DNA of 64,000 bases from Owenia fusiformis (GCA_903813345.2 CAIIXF020000009.1:9792030-9856029), one strand, 5' to 3'; shown: positions 1 to 12,760, counted from the stretch's first letter. Numbers and translations are program-made. Notes: a model not told the origin generated them from the letters alone.

Positions 1-39
1 AGGTAAAATGATCCCAATATTACTCAAAGTATAACTGTA

Positions 40-868
40 CATTTTGTACATGCCATATCAAAGTTAAAACGCAACAACTGATGGGAATTACATTTGTTTT
101 ACATCATTTGATATTCCATTGTATCCTCTACTTTGAAAAATAGGCTCCTCTTTGGTCAGAACAAATGTGGTACTCTGTATCCATGACCCAAACACATGAG
201 TGAACCCATTTGAGGACATGTCACGCAGGGTCGATTGGACAATTTGGAGAAGGTCATTCTCATCTTTAAAGGTTTTACAGCACTGATTAGCATTCCGTTC
301 TAAATATAAGTAAAAATTAGATATTGCATGATCAGAAGAGTATTGTGCATGGTTTAAGACCTCAAGACCTAGCTCCTCTATAGCTGCATGGTCTTTAATG
401 GTGACCTGCGGGCAGGTGCGCTATCAAGGTGGATGACTGGCTTTAAATGACTGGCTTCATAAAACTCAACTGTGAATTGTTCAGACTGTTATACATAGTG
501 ATATTCCACGAAATTGAATAGATATTATTATTATGAAATTATACTTGAATCTGAGTTGTATAGCAACATTTTACAACAAAACAACTAATAAAATAAACAA
601 GAAATGTTGTATTATGATAGGTGAATTAGATACTTTCTTCAGTAATACAAAAATGTTAAATATCACATTTTCAGGAAAAAAGTTGCCCCGGGTATTGGGA
701 TGTCATGTTTCTGTAGTAACCATAACTCTAACCACATTTCATCATTTTTTCTGACAATTTACAATTTCAGTTGCAATACTTCAAAGTACAATTTATGAAA
801 ATTTGAAGACACTCAGTGCAAAATTGACAAAATGCCAATACCAGTCCTGTTACTTTTGGAACACCCTG
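40..868 (-). mobile_element. Decayed mariner-type transposon inside a minisatellite
   Basis: One terminal repeat is visible at the right edge, reading inward on the minus strand as CAGGGTGTTCCAAAAG and followed outside by TA. The left edge no longer resembles this terminus. The interior keeps a C-terminal transposase fragment (88-423). The element interrupts the tandem array: bases 1-40 match an array unit, and the array resumes right after 870. The TA at the border fits Tc1/mariner target choice. The interior between the transposase fragment and the right end shows no coding sequence, so the copy is internally deleted. Confidence 0.6.
88..423 (-). pseudogene. Mariner transposase C-terminal fragment
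   Basis: An open frame of about 111 codons without a start reads ...IEELGLEVLNHAQYSSD.. and then ..FTHVFGSWIQSTTFVLTKEE... This has the layout of the mariner/Tc1 C-terminus: 'ie-lg-e-l-H-PYSPDLAPsD-hLF', then a region of alternating helices, then 'f-s-w--R--kci'. The normally invariant YSPDLAPxD motif reads YSSDHAISN here, so the last catalytic aspartate is lost and the copy cannot be active. A TAG in frame upstream and a TAA at 88-90 close the frame. This is a relic, not a host gene. Confidence 0.65.
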
Positions 869-870
869 TA

Positions 871-2337
871 TATCTGTACGCCAAAAGCATTAGGTAAAAT
901 GACACTCCAATATTACAAAGTATAACTGTACGCCAAAAACATTAGGTAAAATGAACCCAATATTACACAAATATAACTGTACGCCAAAAACATTAGGTAA
1001 AATGAACCCAATATTACACAAATTATAACTGTACGCCAAAAGCATTAGGTAAAATGAACCCAATATTACACAAAGTATAACTGTACGCCAAAAGCATTAG
1101 GTAAAATGAACCCAATATTACACAAAGTATTACTGTACGCCAAAAGCATTAGGTAAAATAACCCCAATATTACAAAGTATAACTGTACGTCAAAAACATT
1201 AGGTAAAATGAACCCAATATTACATAAAGTATAACTGTACGCCAAAAGCATTAGGTAAAATGAACCCAATATTACACAAAGTATAACTGTACGCCAAAAA
1301 CGTTATTTAAAATGACCCCAATATTACAAAGTATAATTTTACGCCGAGAAAAATAGGTAAAATGACCCCAATAATATTAAGTATAACTGTGCGCCAAAAA
1401 CATTAGGTAAAATGATCCCAATATTACTCAAAGTATAACTGTACGCCAAAAACATTAGGTTAAATGACCCCAATATTACAAAGTATAATTGTACGCCCAA
1501 AACATTAGGTTAAAATGAACCCGATATTACACAAATTATAAATGTACGCCAAAAACTATGGGTAAAATGACTTCAATAATACAAATCATAACTGTACGCC
1601 AAAAACAATGGGTAAAATGACCCCAATATTACAAATTATAAATGTACGCCAAAGCAATAGGTAAAATGACCCAAATATTACAAATTATAACTGTACGCCA
1701 AAAACAATGGGTAAAATTACTCCCAATATAACAAATTATAACTGTACGCCAAAACCAATGGGGAAAATGACTCCAATATTAGAAATTATAACTGTACGCC
1801 AAAACCATTAGGTAAAATGGCTCCAATATTACAAATTATAACTGTACGCCAAAACCATTAGGTAAAATGGCTCCAATATTACAAATTATAACTGTACGCC
1901 AAAAACAATGGATAAAATGACTCCAATATTACAAATTATATTTGTACGCCAAAAACAATGTGTAAATTTACTCCAATATTATAAATTATTACTGTACGGC
2001 AAAACCAAAGGGGAAAATTACTCCAATATTGCAAATTATAACTGTTTGCCAAAAACAGATGGTAAAATGACTCCAATATTACAAATTATTACTATACGCC
2101 AAAAACAATGGGGAAAATGACTCCAATATTACAAATTATATTGGTACGTCAAAATCAATGGGTAAAATTACTCCAGTATTACAAATTATAACTGTACGCC
2201 AAAAACAATGGATAAAATGACCCCAATTTATATTTCTACGCCAAAGACAATGGGTAAAATGGCTCCAATATTACAAATTATAACTGTACGCCAAAAACAA
2301 TGGGTAAAATGACTCCAATATTACAAATTATAACTGT
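871..2337. repeat. Minisatellite, about 48-52 bp unit, nearly 30 copies
   Basis: Each unit contains ACTGTACGCCAAAAAC, then (C)ATTAGG or CAATGGG, then TAAAATGA and CCAATATTACA. Two sub-families follow each other: the left half (to about 1540) has ATTAGGTAAAATGAACCC units ending CACAAAGTAT, and the right half has AATGGGTAAAATGACTCC units ending CAAATTAT. A matching unit also occupies bases 1-40 on the other side of the mariner relic. Short open frames here are by-products of the repeat. Confidence 0.95.
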
Positions 2338-2978
2338 AATAAAGCAATACTAAGTATGTAAAGTATAGGTATAAAATTCCCTTCTACAAATCGATTGTAT
2401 TGTGTTTCATTTCTCAGTTCAAGGGATTGGAAGTGGCCAGAGCGAAATCGTGACTACTAACGTCCATTTCACAAAAGCAGGAAATTAAGATTATAAACCG
2501 GCAGTATAAAATATGGCATACGAGGAATAAATCATTGCACATCAATAACCATAAAAATCTGCAGAATAACATGTAATAAATGATACAATAAAACAGCCTC
2601 TGCCCAGCAACTAAATCATAGCATTGCTATCATTAATTACAGCCATAAATATTATTATACAGATTCGGTCTACAGTATGAAAACTAAACTAAATCACTTA
2701 TAGATATGATAATACGTAACACTACATAAACTACGACGTCGTAATCTTTTTTTCTTTTTTTGTTCTTCAGTATGAATGAAATGTCACACGGTCACGTGGT
2801 CTTGGTTGGGGAGGGGGTATTAGACATTGTTTCTTTTCATGTTAGATCATATTTTGGGTTATTTGGGTTTTGTTTTCCCTATAACTGGTTGTACTGTAAT
2901 TTCTTTGCATTTTCCTGTATTTCCCAGTTGGCAGCCCTTGTGCAAACATATACATTTATCTGTTTTTATAACTTTTCA
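2338..2978. other. No gene seen
   Basis: AT-rich unique sequence without convincing exons or repeats. Confidence 0.5.
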
Positions 2979-2983
2979 GGCAG

Positions 2984-3192
2984 CAGGCCCGTAGCCGGGG
3001 GTTCGCAGGGTTCAGGCGAACCCCCCCCCCCTGGCCAAATATTCTTTCAAAATCATGCAGTTTTTCACCATTTTGAGCACTTCTCAAGTGATTTTAGCCA
3101 TATTTGGGCCAAAATTGTCAAATTTGAACCCCCCTTGGAAATTTTGTAAAACTGAACCCCCCCCCCCTTGGCAAATCCTGGCTACGGGCCTG
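2984..3192. mobile_element. MITE with CAGGCCCGTAGCC inverted ends and 5-bp target duplication
   Basis: Thirteen-base inverted ends, CAGGCCCGTAGCC and GGCTACGGGCCTG, bound 209 bp. The flanks carry an identical GGCAG on both sides (2979-2983 and 3193-3197), a 5-bp target-site duplication. The interior has runs of C and a core reading, in reverse complement, TTGGCCCAAATATGGCTAAA followed by ATCACTTGAGAAGTGCTC. The same core recurs near 21.8, 32.9 and 39.97 kb, so this is a dispersed family. It carries no coding sequence. Confidence 0.8.
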
Positions 3193-3619
3193 GGCAGTAT
3201 CATTAATATCGTAAAGTGTCATAAGAGGTATGGTATTTTTGGGTTGTTTGCATCAAAACCATGTATTTTACAAATAATATTCTTAAGCTACTCACAGTGT
3301 ATCATTTTGAAAACAAAACAGAATGAACCCCTAATTAAAAAGTTATATAAAATATGTGGATAAACTATTCGCGATGTTGACAACAGGTTTTAAACAGGGG
3401 TTGGGCAGATATGGTTAGCTTGGGCTTGGTCTTATAATGTGCATAATGTTGGATGTACAAGTACAATATGTACATGTATATGTACACTGATCTTTTAACG
3501 AATTAAGCCCAAAATATGATATTATTCATAGTGTTTATAGTTTTCGGCAGATTTGGCGTTTAGTGTGCTTGTCTTCCTTTTACCAACAACTAAATTGATA
3601 AATATAGAAAATCGCTTAC

Positions 3620-4010
3620 CTGTGAATATGTTAGATAATAGAGTTATTGGCAGGTTAACGAGCGATACAAGAATGTCAGCCATCGCAAGATTAACAATAA
3701 AATAGTTGGTGACATTGTGCATGCGCTTATTGTTATACACCAGCGACACGACCAGAGTGTTGCCAATCAATGCGAGGATAAAGACAATAGCATAAGCCGT
3801 GGAGTAAATCGCAATCATATGCAATGGTTGCTTTATCATGGGGTAGATTGTAATGTTGGCAGTACTGTCATTAATTGCAGTTTCGTTGTTGTGTGAATTG
3901 TTTTCAGTCCATGTTATGGTATTTGTTTCAGTATCCATCAATGGAAATTCGACAGTTGGAAAAACATCACCAACCGATGTAAACTCTAAGACATCAGTAG
4001 TATTTTCCAT
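3620..4010 (-). CDS. Rhodopsin-class peptide GPCR, first coding exon (NPFF/RFamide-receptor-like), partial
   Basis: ATG at 4010-4008 opens a frame of 130 codons plus one base, ending ..NIFTG at CACAG|GTAAGC, a strong splice donor (phase 1). The N-terminus is an extracellular tail of about 60 residues with several N-glycosylation sequons (NTT, NNS, NET, NDS, NIT). TM1 spans roughly residues 64-92 with the class-A Gly-Asn pair (LIGNTLV, N84). A short basic loop (NNKRMHNVTN) follows, then TM2 at about 101-125 with LAMAD (D112). The pattern 'GNTLV...N-RMH-VTN-FI-NLA-AD-LV...P-TL--NI-TG' matches neuropeptide FF/RFamide receptors, where an intron commonly falls at this point. TM3 onward must lie on exons beyond the left edge of the window. 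Family assignment is by eye; other peptide receptors of the same group are possible. Confidence 0.8.
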
Positions 4011-5790
4011 CCTGAGCAAAAATATATTAAATATCTAAATAAATAAATGTTCCTTTAATCAAATATCACATATCAAACGTACTGATATGTTGGTAAATGT
4101 CCTTTTCTGTTTGTATCACATCACTTTGAACGTGTGTCCCTTTTCTTTATCTTTATTTCCAGTGGTTTTACTCAAAAGTAACCTCTGCCAAATTCGTTGA
4201 TTTTCCCAAGGATCTTTCTGGGAATAGCATTCATTGAACTTCTCCAGGGATTGTGTATTTCTGTAAGTAATTCCATTCGTCCTTAACTAGACAGTTTGCA
4301 GAGACTTCTGCGCTAAACGATGTAGTCGCCAATCTCTCAAACGCCAAACTGATCAAAATCAATCCGGAACATAATCTAAAATGTCAACACTTAATAATTG
4401 TATTAATTCGCTCTGTGTTCCTGAGTCGATCCAAACTGTTAACAACTTGGTAATCCTTGAAACGCTTAGCAAGGATCTCGCCTCTTCGATGATTAATAAT
4501 CTTTTCTAGCCAATAATAATCTTTACTTCCATCTAAAGAAACTATCTGTCACTACTGATGATACATTATTTCATTTCTAACATTTAATCTATTGAGAATT
4601 TTTCATCACCCTTCATATCGTGGGAGCGATTCTTCACTTCACCTCTTCCGCAAACAACATTAATGCAAATCTCGTCTTTGGATCTCAGTGTAATCCGAAT
4701 CAATACTTAAAGCTGTCACTTAGCTGCCTATGCCATTACGATTGTCCTTCTTTCTCTACGTGTAATACTTATGAATTATGTTTGATCCTTCCTTTATATC
4801 CAGTTCACATCGGTTTGGATACTATACTCTATACGTTGATAGATCTCCAAGCTCTCCCTTTTCAGGTCTCGGTTAATTACTACTCCGTACAGATATAGCT
4901 CCACCGATAAGGTGTGTAAGAAAAGCATTGATAGCTCTACTCAAAAGGAACATGACTTCTCTAAAGACTCTAGCTTTCGTTTTGGTTACTTGTTTGATGT
5001 CATTTCTGAAGAAAATAGAAAATAGAAAGTATTATTATTTGTTGTAGTACTAGAATATATTGTAATGATATTGATTTGGTAACCAATAACGGAAAATATA
5101 CAATTGGTTCGTAAAATTGACAATGTTTTCTAAATTGAGTTCTATATTCTGTGTTCGAGCCATCGTGATTGCTTATTTGGTTATCTATTTTATATGAAAT
5201 ACAAATATTTTATCAATCTGTTGGCGAAATTGGTTATAATAACACCAGGTGGCAAGTTTTTACCCGATATTTCTTTTTAAGTAAAATCCGGATTCAGACA
5301 CTCTATTGAAAATATCTGCAACCCTACATTACGGGTTATCTTTTGTGATACATATTACATAATGATAATTAATCAACAGGGTACAAGATGGCCCGATTCG
5401 TGTATATATACTGCTTAAAAAAGTTAAGGACCGCTTTGATATTTACTTTGAGTACAAGTAAAAGTGTTCTTTAACTTTTTTAGAGTAATATATATTACGT
5501 ATGTATATGTACATGTAGCATATCATAGTAATTGGATACCGTTTTTGCGTTTATGTATAATGGCCGAAATGTTAACTTTTCATGAAATTTTATTGGATTC
5601 CATTTTATTTTTTAAATACACTAAGATATCAAATGTCGTTCACACTTCAATTCTATATTTATCTCAGTTAATTACTTCATATCAGATAAGGCTATATATG
5701 CAACATCCGACCCATTTGGTAATGTTGCCAATTTGTTTAATATTTCCTTAGGATATCATTTGCCTCAAGAACATGGACACGGAACATTAT
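4011..5790. other. No gene seen; likely 5' region of the GPCR gene
   Basis: No convincing exon on either strand. It probably holds the promoter and 5' UTR of the GPCR gene, but I see no clear core-promoter motif. Confidence 0.4.
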
Positions 5791-5796
5791 ATAGCA

Positions 5797-5875
5797 ATAT
5801 CCTATGGTTTTGAAAAAATATCATTTATATCCATGAGTGGATATAATTGATATTTTTGAAAAGCCATAGGATTGT
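5797..5875. repeat. Short palindrome (hairpin)
   Basis: The left arm CAATATCCTATGG plus A/T-rich sequence is mirrored by CCATAGGAT on the right. A nested ATATCC / GGATAT lies near the centre. It belongs to the dense palindrome cluster of 5.8-7.1 kb. Confidence 0.7.
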
Positions 5876-6059
5876 CAGTTTATCCCATGGGAAATCATTA
5901 CCCAGCAAAAATAAAATTTGAAAGAAAAATTCAGAGAAAAAAAGTTTGGAAATTTGTTTTTTTTAATTTTGGAAAATGTAAAAAATATTTTCACAAAAAA
6001 AAATTAAATTTTTTTTTAAAAAAAACTGAAAAAATTGAAATGAAAATTGAAAATAATCT

Positions 6060-6710
6060 AATCCATCGAATATCACTTTTGAAACCATCGAATATCACTT
6101 CTTAAAGTGATATTCTATGGTATAAATAGAGGTTATTTAATGGGAGGGATGGAATATGGATTTTATTCCGAGGGAAAATATGATATTGGCCAAGGAAAAT
6201 ATCATATTGACCGAGGGCGATAGCCCGAGTGTCAATATGATATTTTCTGAGGCCAATATCATATTTTCTCAAGGAATAAATCCATATTCCATCACGACCA
6301 TCAATAACCTATTTATTTCATAATATTTTTTTTTCAATTTTAATGAAGTCATCAACATCCTCTGTTGCATACCTAGACATATTTGTCACAGTAATAGACC
6401 TTTGTCACAGTAATAGACGTAAACTAGATGATAATAATTTCAATAATTTCGATTTTCCAAACGATTTTTTTACTTCCTGTAGAGATGTGCTAGACGAAAA
6501 GCGTAAAACTCAAGAGAAATTACCGGGAATATTTCTGATACGGGATCTGATACGGGATTTTTGCTGATACGGGATCCAATACGGGATCTGATACGGGATT
6601 TTGGCTGATACGGGATCTGATACGGGATTTTTCAAATAACACTTTTATTCCCTGTTATTTTCCCAGGGAAAACATGTTATTATGGAATAAAAGGTGATAT
6701 TCGATGGTTT
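6060..6710. mobile_element. Nested palindromic element cluster
   Basis: A long inverted repeat has arms at 6123-6190 and 6251-6317: AGGTTATTTAATGGG.. is mirrored by ..CATCAATAACCT, and GGAATATGGATTTATTCC-type sequence occurs on both arms. At its centre lies a near-perfect stem, AAATATCATATTGAC / GTCAATATGATATTT, capped by CGAGGGCGATAGCCCGAG. Outside it, AAACCATCGAATATCAC (about 6080-6097) is mirrored by GTGATATTCGATGGTTT (about 6690-6707), suggesting an element of about 0.65 kb. No coding sequence. Borders are approximate. Confidence 0.65.
6535..6630. repeat. Short tandem repeat of GATACGGGAT
   Basis: The decamer GATACGGGAT recurs about seven times, alternating with CT or TTTTGCT spacers. 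It lies inside the palindrome cluster. Confidence 0.85.
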
Positions 6711-7790
6711 GGGGATTATTTGCCAAAATATGATATCTTGATCCACATATCAAATATATCTTCACCTGATATTCCATCTATATTCTTGTAACCATGGGAT
6801 AATACAAATTATTCCATAGTTAGCATGATATTCATAGGATAATATGTCAAAATAAAAACGGTATTTTTGTAATCAGTGGTAAAATATGATATTTTTGACA
6901 AATTTTCACTTAACCATAGCATACGGTGTTTAAGCCATGACATACGGCAACATTTTTGCTACTTCAGACTCAAAACTGAAGCAATTAGCTTCGCTCGCTC
7001 GTGCAGATATCATATCCATTCGTGGATAAAAATCATAGCACTCCTAAATCATAGGATATCCTCTATATATCCGATCTATTAAGTTCATTATCCCTATGCA
7101 CAAATGACGCTCGATAGAGTTTGTCTTTGGCAAACGTAAAGAAAGCAAAAATCACTAAAATAAAGAACAATCGGTACTTGAATAAGTTGGGAATCAATAG
7201 CACAGTGTGGGAGTGAATATATTATATATTATATCAATCCAAACTTGGAAGCAAAACACCAACTATGGAATGTGTGAATATCAATGTGGATTGCATTACA
7301 TGATAAACGTAAATTCAATTAATTAACTCAGTTCGATATGTGTTTACCTAAAAACAATCGTTCAGGAATTTATGGATCGCATTTATAATTATACTATCGT
7401 ATCCACTTTGTCGTATCATTTTGCTTGATTTATGCTTTAACCGTACATTTTGCATTGTACTGAAATATATGATTTCGAGTAGTTAATGTGCCCTATGGAG
7501 ATACAGAATAAGATGTATAATGAATATTGATATACATGTATCTTGATTGTGTACTTAAGTGTGACATCAGTCAATACACCTTTGCAATAAACACTGCCCT
7601 ATTTCCTCAATTAAACAAAAAAACGTGTATTGACTAATGGGGAGAGAAAAACGACATTATTACAAAACAAGATAATGATATATAGTGCCCCGGACTGTCA
7701 CTTGATAATCTCGTTATATCTCTGCTTATATATTGCTATATGACTTGTCTTGTCGCACTTTGGAGTGTATTAAAATGTATTTTTCAATTG
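6711..7790. other. No gene seen
   Basis: AT-rich sequence with further short palindromes up to about 7060, then featureless. Confidence 0.4.
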
Positions 7791-10700
7791 CTTCTAAAAC
7801 AGAATAATGTAGAATAATTGTATGAATAATTATAGAATAATGTTAGGAAATATGAAGTAAATTTGCTGTTATGAATCCACCAAACTTCAAAATGTGTAAT
7901 AGATTGTTATATGACGGGGATAGCCAGAAATATAACATTATTTCCAAGTGGCTCTGCTGCGGGCTACTATGATATGATATTCGGACAGACATGTTTAATC
8001 ATTATAGAAATTTACAATGCGTTAGCCCTGTGTTTGTAGTAAAACTGTTTCAGTAATGCTTTTGTACGTTGTATCTTGCCCATATAAAAACACGTAGAAA
8101 TGCCCTTGCTGGGCGATTACGCCGTGATTAATAATGTAAAATTTATGATTTTAAGAAATAAAGAGTATTTATTATCAAAAAAACAAATACAAGCATATTT
8201 AATTGATCGTTTTCTAATGAGTCTAAATAAGTATATATTATTGATTTTCAGGTCAAAGCACAGTATCATAACGCGACGTTGTAGACTTTAAGATATGGTA
8301 GGATTAAATTGAAAAATCTTCAGATATCGTAAGCTTTTGTACGATAAAGTTCTATCGGGAATTTGGGATCTTGAGTCTTAATCTTACATTGTGCAATAGA
8401 TTCTATAGTTCTAAATGGGAAATAGACAAGTTTCGTACATGAGCAAACATCTGGGTGGTTAGTTTAATTAGCTGTCAAGTAGCATTATAACAGTCTTCAA
8501 TCAAAGACTTATAAATCATACTTCTGTAACATTCTAGACTATATCGGTGAATTGTTATAGACAATTGATATTTGTATCTTTTCATAGTTTTACTTCTATT
8601 TAATCACTATTTGAAATTAATAAAAGAACATTCCAGAAAAAGCGACTTAAAACCAATAACCAAATGTATTCCAATATACTCTTCGATAGTGAGTTCGAAT
8701 GATAGGTATTATACCGAGCTCGGTAATCTTTGGATAGAATATCTTACGACGCTTTCCCAGTAATAAATTGTATCTACGGTTCATGACAATCGCGTTAAAA
8801 TACATAAGTTCTTATCCCAATTGTAGTTTTGACAATGACATTGATACCACAAGCCAACCAAAGTTCGCGATTTTTAAAATAAATTATACAAACATGAAAT
8901 ATCTTTCCGCCAACTGCGTATCCGTTGTATTTGTTACTGTAAGTATCCATTTACTCCTTTTCTAAAGATCAGTATCAGTGATAACCCTTTCGTCCAAACG
9001 GCAATACGGGTAAACTTAGAAGCAAAGATAACTCGTATAGTACATATGTTGACTGACGGCATTGATTTCACGTAACCCCAGAAAAGGCAATACTCTTGAA
9101 TACAGCTGTCGATTCACGGCCAAATTGATATAAACGTCAAATCCTTCTAAAACAGAATAATGTAGAATAATTGTATGAATAATTATAGAATAATGTTAGG
9201 AAATATGAAGTAAATTTGATGTTAGGAATCCACCAAACTTCAAAATGTGTAATAGATATATTGTTATATGACGGGGATAGCCAGAAATATAACAATATTT
9301 CCAAGTTGCTCTGTGGGCTACTATGATATGATATTCGGACAGACATGTTTAATCATTATAGAAATTAATAATGCGTTAGCCCTGTGTTTGTAGTAAAACT
9401 GTTGCAGTAATGCTTTTGTACGTTGTATCTTGCCCATATAAAAACACGTTTAAATTCACTTAAAGCGGCAGTAGAAATGCCCTTTCTGGGCGATTACGCC
9501 GTGATAAATAATATAAATTTATTTATGATTTTAAGAAATAAAGAGTATTTATTATTAAAAAAACGAATACAAGCATATTTAATTGATCGTTTTCTAATGA
9601 GTCTAAATAAGTATATATTATTGATTTTCAGGTCAAAGCACAGTATCATAACGCGGCGTTGTCACCCTATGCAGACAGAGCCTGTAGGAAATATTGGGTG
9701 CGGCGCAAATGAGCGGAGGGTGCGGAGCTAACGGTCATTTTTGAATTTAAAATTGGGATATTTCTGAAACTAAGCCGTTTTGGGACTTCAAATATACCAA
9801 GATATGTGTATTTGACACCAAATATCAATAAAATTGTGAAAATAGTAGTGCAATTCATTTTATAGCGACGCAGTATGCCTTAAACATTTCCCAGACCTAT
9901 ATATTTTGAGACTATCCTTTTAATACTGCGTCCCCAGCATTCATAAAAAATGGTGTTCAAGATACACTACCCATGCAAATTATTTTTGCATCTTGGAAGC
10001 CAGGCAGTATCTATGTGATTTTATAAAAATTCGGGAATGTTCTTCAGATATGAGCCCCTCTAAATATTGGGTGCGGAGCTACGTTTATGGAGCTGCTCCG
10101 CACCCAATATTTAGAGGGGCTCATATCTGAAGAACATTTCCGAATTTTTATAAAATCACACAGATACTGCCTGGCTTCCAAGATGCAAAAATAATTTGTA
10201 TAGATAGTGCTCCTTGAACACCATTTTTTATGAATGCTGGGGACTCAGTATTAAAAGGATAATTTCAAAATATATAGGTCTGGGAAAGGTTTAAGGCACA
10301 CTGCGTTGCTATAGAATGAATTGCGCTACTATTTTCACAATTGTATTGATATTTGGTGTCAAATACACATATCTTGGTATATTTGAAGTCCCAAAACGGC
10401 TTAGTTTCAGAAATATCCCAAATTTAAATTCAAAAATAACCGTTAGCTCCGCACCCTCCGCTCATTTGCTCCGCACCCAATATTTCCCACGGGCTCTGTC
10501 TGCATAGGGTGGTTGTAGACTTTAAGATATGGTAGGATTAAATTGAAAAATCTTCAGATATCGTAAGCTTTTGTACGATAAAGTTCTATCGGGAATTTGG
10601 GATCTTGAGTCTTAATCTTACGTTGTGCAATAGATTCTATAGTTCTAAATGGGAAATAGACAAGTTTCGTACATGAGCAAACATCTGGGTGGTTAGTTTA

Positions 10701-11366
10701 ATTAGCTGTCAAGTAGCATTATAACAGTCTTCAATCAAAGACTTATAAATCATACTTCTGTATACCATTCTATCGGTGAATTGTTATAAACAATGGATAT
10801 TTGTATCTTTTTCATATTTTTACTTCTATCTAATCACTATTTGAAATTAATAAAAGAACATTTCAGAAAAAGCGACTTAAAACCAATAACCAAATGTCTT
10901 CCAATATACTCTTCGATAGTGAGTTCGAATGATAGGTATTACCGAGCTCGGTAATCTTTGGATAGAATATCTTACGACGCTTTCCCAGTAATAAATTGTA
11001 TCTACGGTTCATGACAATCGCGTTAAAATACATACGTTCTTATCCCAATTGTAGTTTTGACAATGATATTGATACAACAAGCCAACCAAAGTTCGCGATT
11101 TTTAAAATAAATTTTACAAACATGAAATATCTTTCCGCCAACTGCGTATCCGTTGTATTTGTTACTGTAAATATCCATTTACTCCTTTTCTAAAGATCAG
11201 TATCAGTGATAACCTTTTCGTCCAAACGGCAATACGGGTAAACTTAGAAGCAAAGATAACTCGAATAGTACATATGTTGACCGACGGCATTGATTTCACG
11301 TAACCTCAGAAAAGGCAATACTCTTGAATACAGCTGTCGATTCACGGCCAAATTGATATAAACGTC
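7791..11366. repeat. Direct tandem duplication (1.35-kb unit), second copy carrying an insertion
   Basis: Copy 1 is 7791-9138 and copy 2 is 9144-11366; both start at CTTCTAAAACAGAATAATG and end at ..GATATAAACGTC. They are very similar throughout. Copy 2 holds the 849-bp fold-back element (9663-10511) and about 23 bp near 9450 that copy 1 lacks (TTTAAATTCACTTAAAGCGG and three more bases). A few small differences show the duplication is not brand new. No coding exon is recognisable; the short open frames common to both copies have no family features. Confidence 0.93.
9663..10511. mobile_element. Fold-back DNA transposon, 849 bp, 5-bp target duplication
   Basis: The element is almost entirely one inverted repeat centred near 10.08 kb. 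The ends are CACCCTATGCAGACAGAGCC and its mirror, and the arms stay alignable to the centre (..CTAAATATTGGGTGCGGAGC.. on both sides). GTTGT flanks it on both sides (9658-9662 and 10512-10516). The unoccupied version of this site, with a single GTTGT, survives in the other copy of the tandem duplication at about 8277-8281, proving insertion. There is no transposase, so it depends on another element. Arm mismatches show it is not very recent. Confidence 0.9.
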
Positions 11367-12757
11367 TACTTAACAATAAAGTCGAATTTAACATGTGTTT
11401 GGCACGCAATCGTGAATGAATCGCAAGGTAAAAAAGTCAGTTAAACGCTCGTTTATTCTTGTTTACGTTTACATCCTCTCTTGAAAGCTCTGCCGATCCG
11501 CATTCCAGTATTTGCTAATTATGATCAAGTATGTGTGATGCAGTCAGAAAGAATGAGAGGAAACATATTTAATGTGCCCAGATACGATTAAAAGCCGATA
11601 AACTATAAATTTGGACAAATATTTAGAATGTTTGTCCTGGATGTGTAACCCGACAACATGATCAATGAAGTACAATATTCAAATGACATCACATGTGCCA
11701 TATCAAATATGCCTTGTATTGATAGTCCGTGTTCCTATGATATTTACCCTGTGACCTCATTCAAAGGAAGGTGCGGAAAGTCACTAAAATTTGCTATTCT
11801 TCCAGCTTCAATGTTAAGAATGTTTAAGAAATTGATAAAAGTTTCGCTGATCATTCTGATTTTTATCGATAGATTTTATTGCCATTATTATAAATAAAGT
11901 ACAAATCATACATGAGGGACCCAATCACATCAGATGGCATTATAGGTGTCACTCGATGTAGTTTTTACAATCTGATAATATGGTCGTATAATTATATAAC
12001 AAAAGATGCAAAATAAAGAATAAAAACATCTGCATTTTAATTGGAGTGCAGGGATGCTGTCTCTGCCTATGGGGTCCTCGGAACAAAAAATATAGTACAA
12101 ATGTGAAAAATCCTGAGGCCCATGTGGTTTGAATATTATCCCTAATAGCGATAATTCCCCTATTATTAAATGCATCCCTAATATCGATAATTTCACTTTA
12201 ACAATCGTTTTTATCGCTTTAACATTTTGCGGCTACCGGTAAGGATATTGCGCCTTCCAAGAAAGTATGCAACATATTCGTGACCATTCTGATACCCAAC
12301 TCATATAGCAATTCTCTGTTGCATCGTAGAAGGACAAAAATAGAGAAGGCGATGTTTTGTAACAAAATTGAGAAAATACAACAGGCAATTGCATAATAAT
12401 AAGCACGTCTCTATCTCTATATCAAAAATAGTAGAGAGGTTAAAATACACGTTTTTTTATATGTGTACGTGAACGTGTAGAATGATGGTCCTCTGTGGAT
12501 TAGATCTCCCATTTGTAATGCTTACTTGGCGGATTCAGTATTATACAAATAGTGACTGCCATTGAGGGCAATAGTCACATAGTGTAAATTATTTCCCCCA
12601 GGGAATATCCTCTAAAATGTACTATTCCCGAAGCCGCAGGCTGCAGGAACAGACATTTTTTCCTAAGAAATTTCTGAGACTCTCACTTGACAAATTCAAT
12701 CGCGTTTAACACGCGAAAGATTATCATAACACTTGAAATTACACAGTCGTATTGAGC
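11367..12757. other. No gene seen
   Basis: No supported exon. A short palindrome, GACTGCCATTGAGGGCAATA plus GTC, occurs near 12550. Confidence 0.4.
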
Positions 12758-12760
12758 TTA

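Noticed and set aside
3522-3619. Extension of the GPCR frame past NIFTG
   Set aside because: A consensus donor lies at 3620/3619 and the following residues no longer fit a class-A receptor, so this is intron.
9667-10507. Two nearly identical 63-codon frames (MNCTTIFTI.. and MNCATIFTI..) on opposite strands
   Set aside because: They are the two arms of the 849-bp fold-back element, not a duplicated gene.
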